Made by a program: the position numbers and the translations under genes. 64,000 nucleotides of DNA from Spelaeicoccus albus (GTDB taxonomy: Bacteria; Actinomycetota; Actinomycetes; Actinomycetales; Brevibacteriaceae): the NCBI RefSeq assembly GCF_013409065.1, contig NZ_JACBZP010000001.1, forward strand, positions 248,001 to 312,000, read 5' to 3'. Positions 64,000 through 64,000 of this stretch are shown here, piece after piece; within the stretch, counting starts at the first letter, position 1; each line of letters opens with the position of its first letter. Under the pieces are notes generated by a model. That model was not told the DNA's origin. It saw only the letters and a program-made list of their open reading frames with translations, and searched no databases.

Positions 64000-64000
64000 C

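Overview
The window is a high-G+C actinobacterial chromosome segment, probably Micrococcales. The signs are strong G/C third positions with GTG starts, a PspA-PspAA-HtpX-PspAB set, an XPB-type helicase, DUF3263 and LytR_C genes beside a cold-shock gene and groEL, a HrcA/CIRCE-controlled groEL, an otsA-otsB pair and a WXG100 protein. The genus cannot be fixed from this sequence. No insertion sequence, phage module, rRNA or CRISPR array is visible. Most of the window is housekeeping and catabolic genes in short operons.

Layout, 1-21 kb: 3' part of an XPB helicase with a tandem-duplicated tail; a lipoprotein; a secreted S53 (sedolisin) peptidase and a LuxR-type regulator; an esterase and nitrilase pair; an OmpR-type two-component system followed by a membrane HtrA protease; an orphan WXG100 protein; the PspA envelope-stress operon; a siderophore-interacting protein under a DtxR/IdeR-like box; moaD and moaE; a DUF4031-S4 fusion; an aldo/keto reductase; DUF1707; and groEL with two CIRCE operators.

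21-40 kb: cspA, LytR_C and DUF3263 genes; a 3-hydroxybutyrate-type dehydrogenase; an aldehyde dehydrogenase and 3-hydroxyisobutyrate-type dehydrogenase operon facing a LysR regulator; ung; a ThrE-type exporter; an amidohydrolase; a stand-alone PspC; ketopantoate reductase-like and SGNH proteins; DUF488; tRNA-Thr(TGT); a DsbA-like thioredoxin; a Ser/Thr kinase; and otsA-otsB.

40-48.4 kb: two LacI regulators, an orphan sugar-ABC ATPase, DUF4032, an SDR plus MFS pair, and a DUF559-type nuclease-like gene bracketed by two near-identical 64-bp palindromes. A third diverged member of this palindrome family lies at the end of otsB.

48.4-55.5 kb is the most unusual part. It is a tight four-gene operon that begins with a single polypeptide joining an EPSP-synthase-like domain to an acyl-CoA ligase. 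An acyl-CoA dehydrogenase, an enoyl-reductase-type SDR (Y-x6-K) and a FadH-like 2,4-dienoyl-CoA reductase follow. This enzyme set matches what is expected for turning shikimate into cyclohexanecarbonyl-CoA, the starter of omega-cyclohexyl fatty acids and of some Streptomyces polyketides. The substrate assignment is inference.

55.8-64 kb: an HxlR-LLM monooxygenase-FMN reductase operon; a 1.7-kb segment (DUF4267, ABM monooxygenase, TetR) bounded by 76-bp direct repeats; and the NAD operon nadA-nadB-nadC-cysteine desulfurase, with nadA running off the window.
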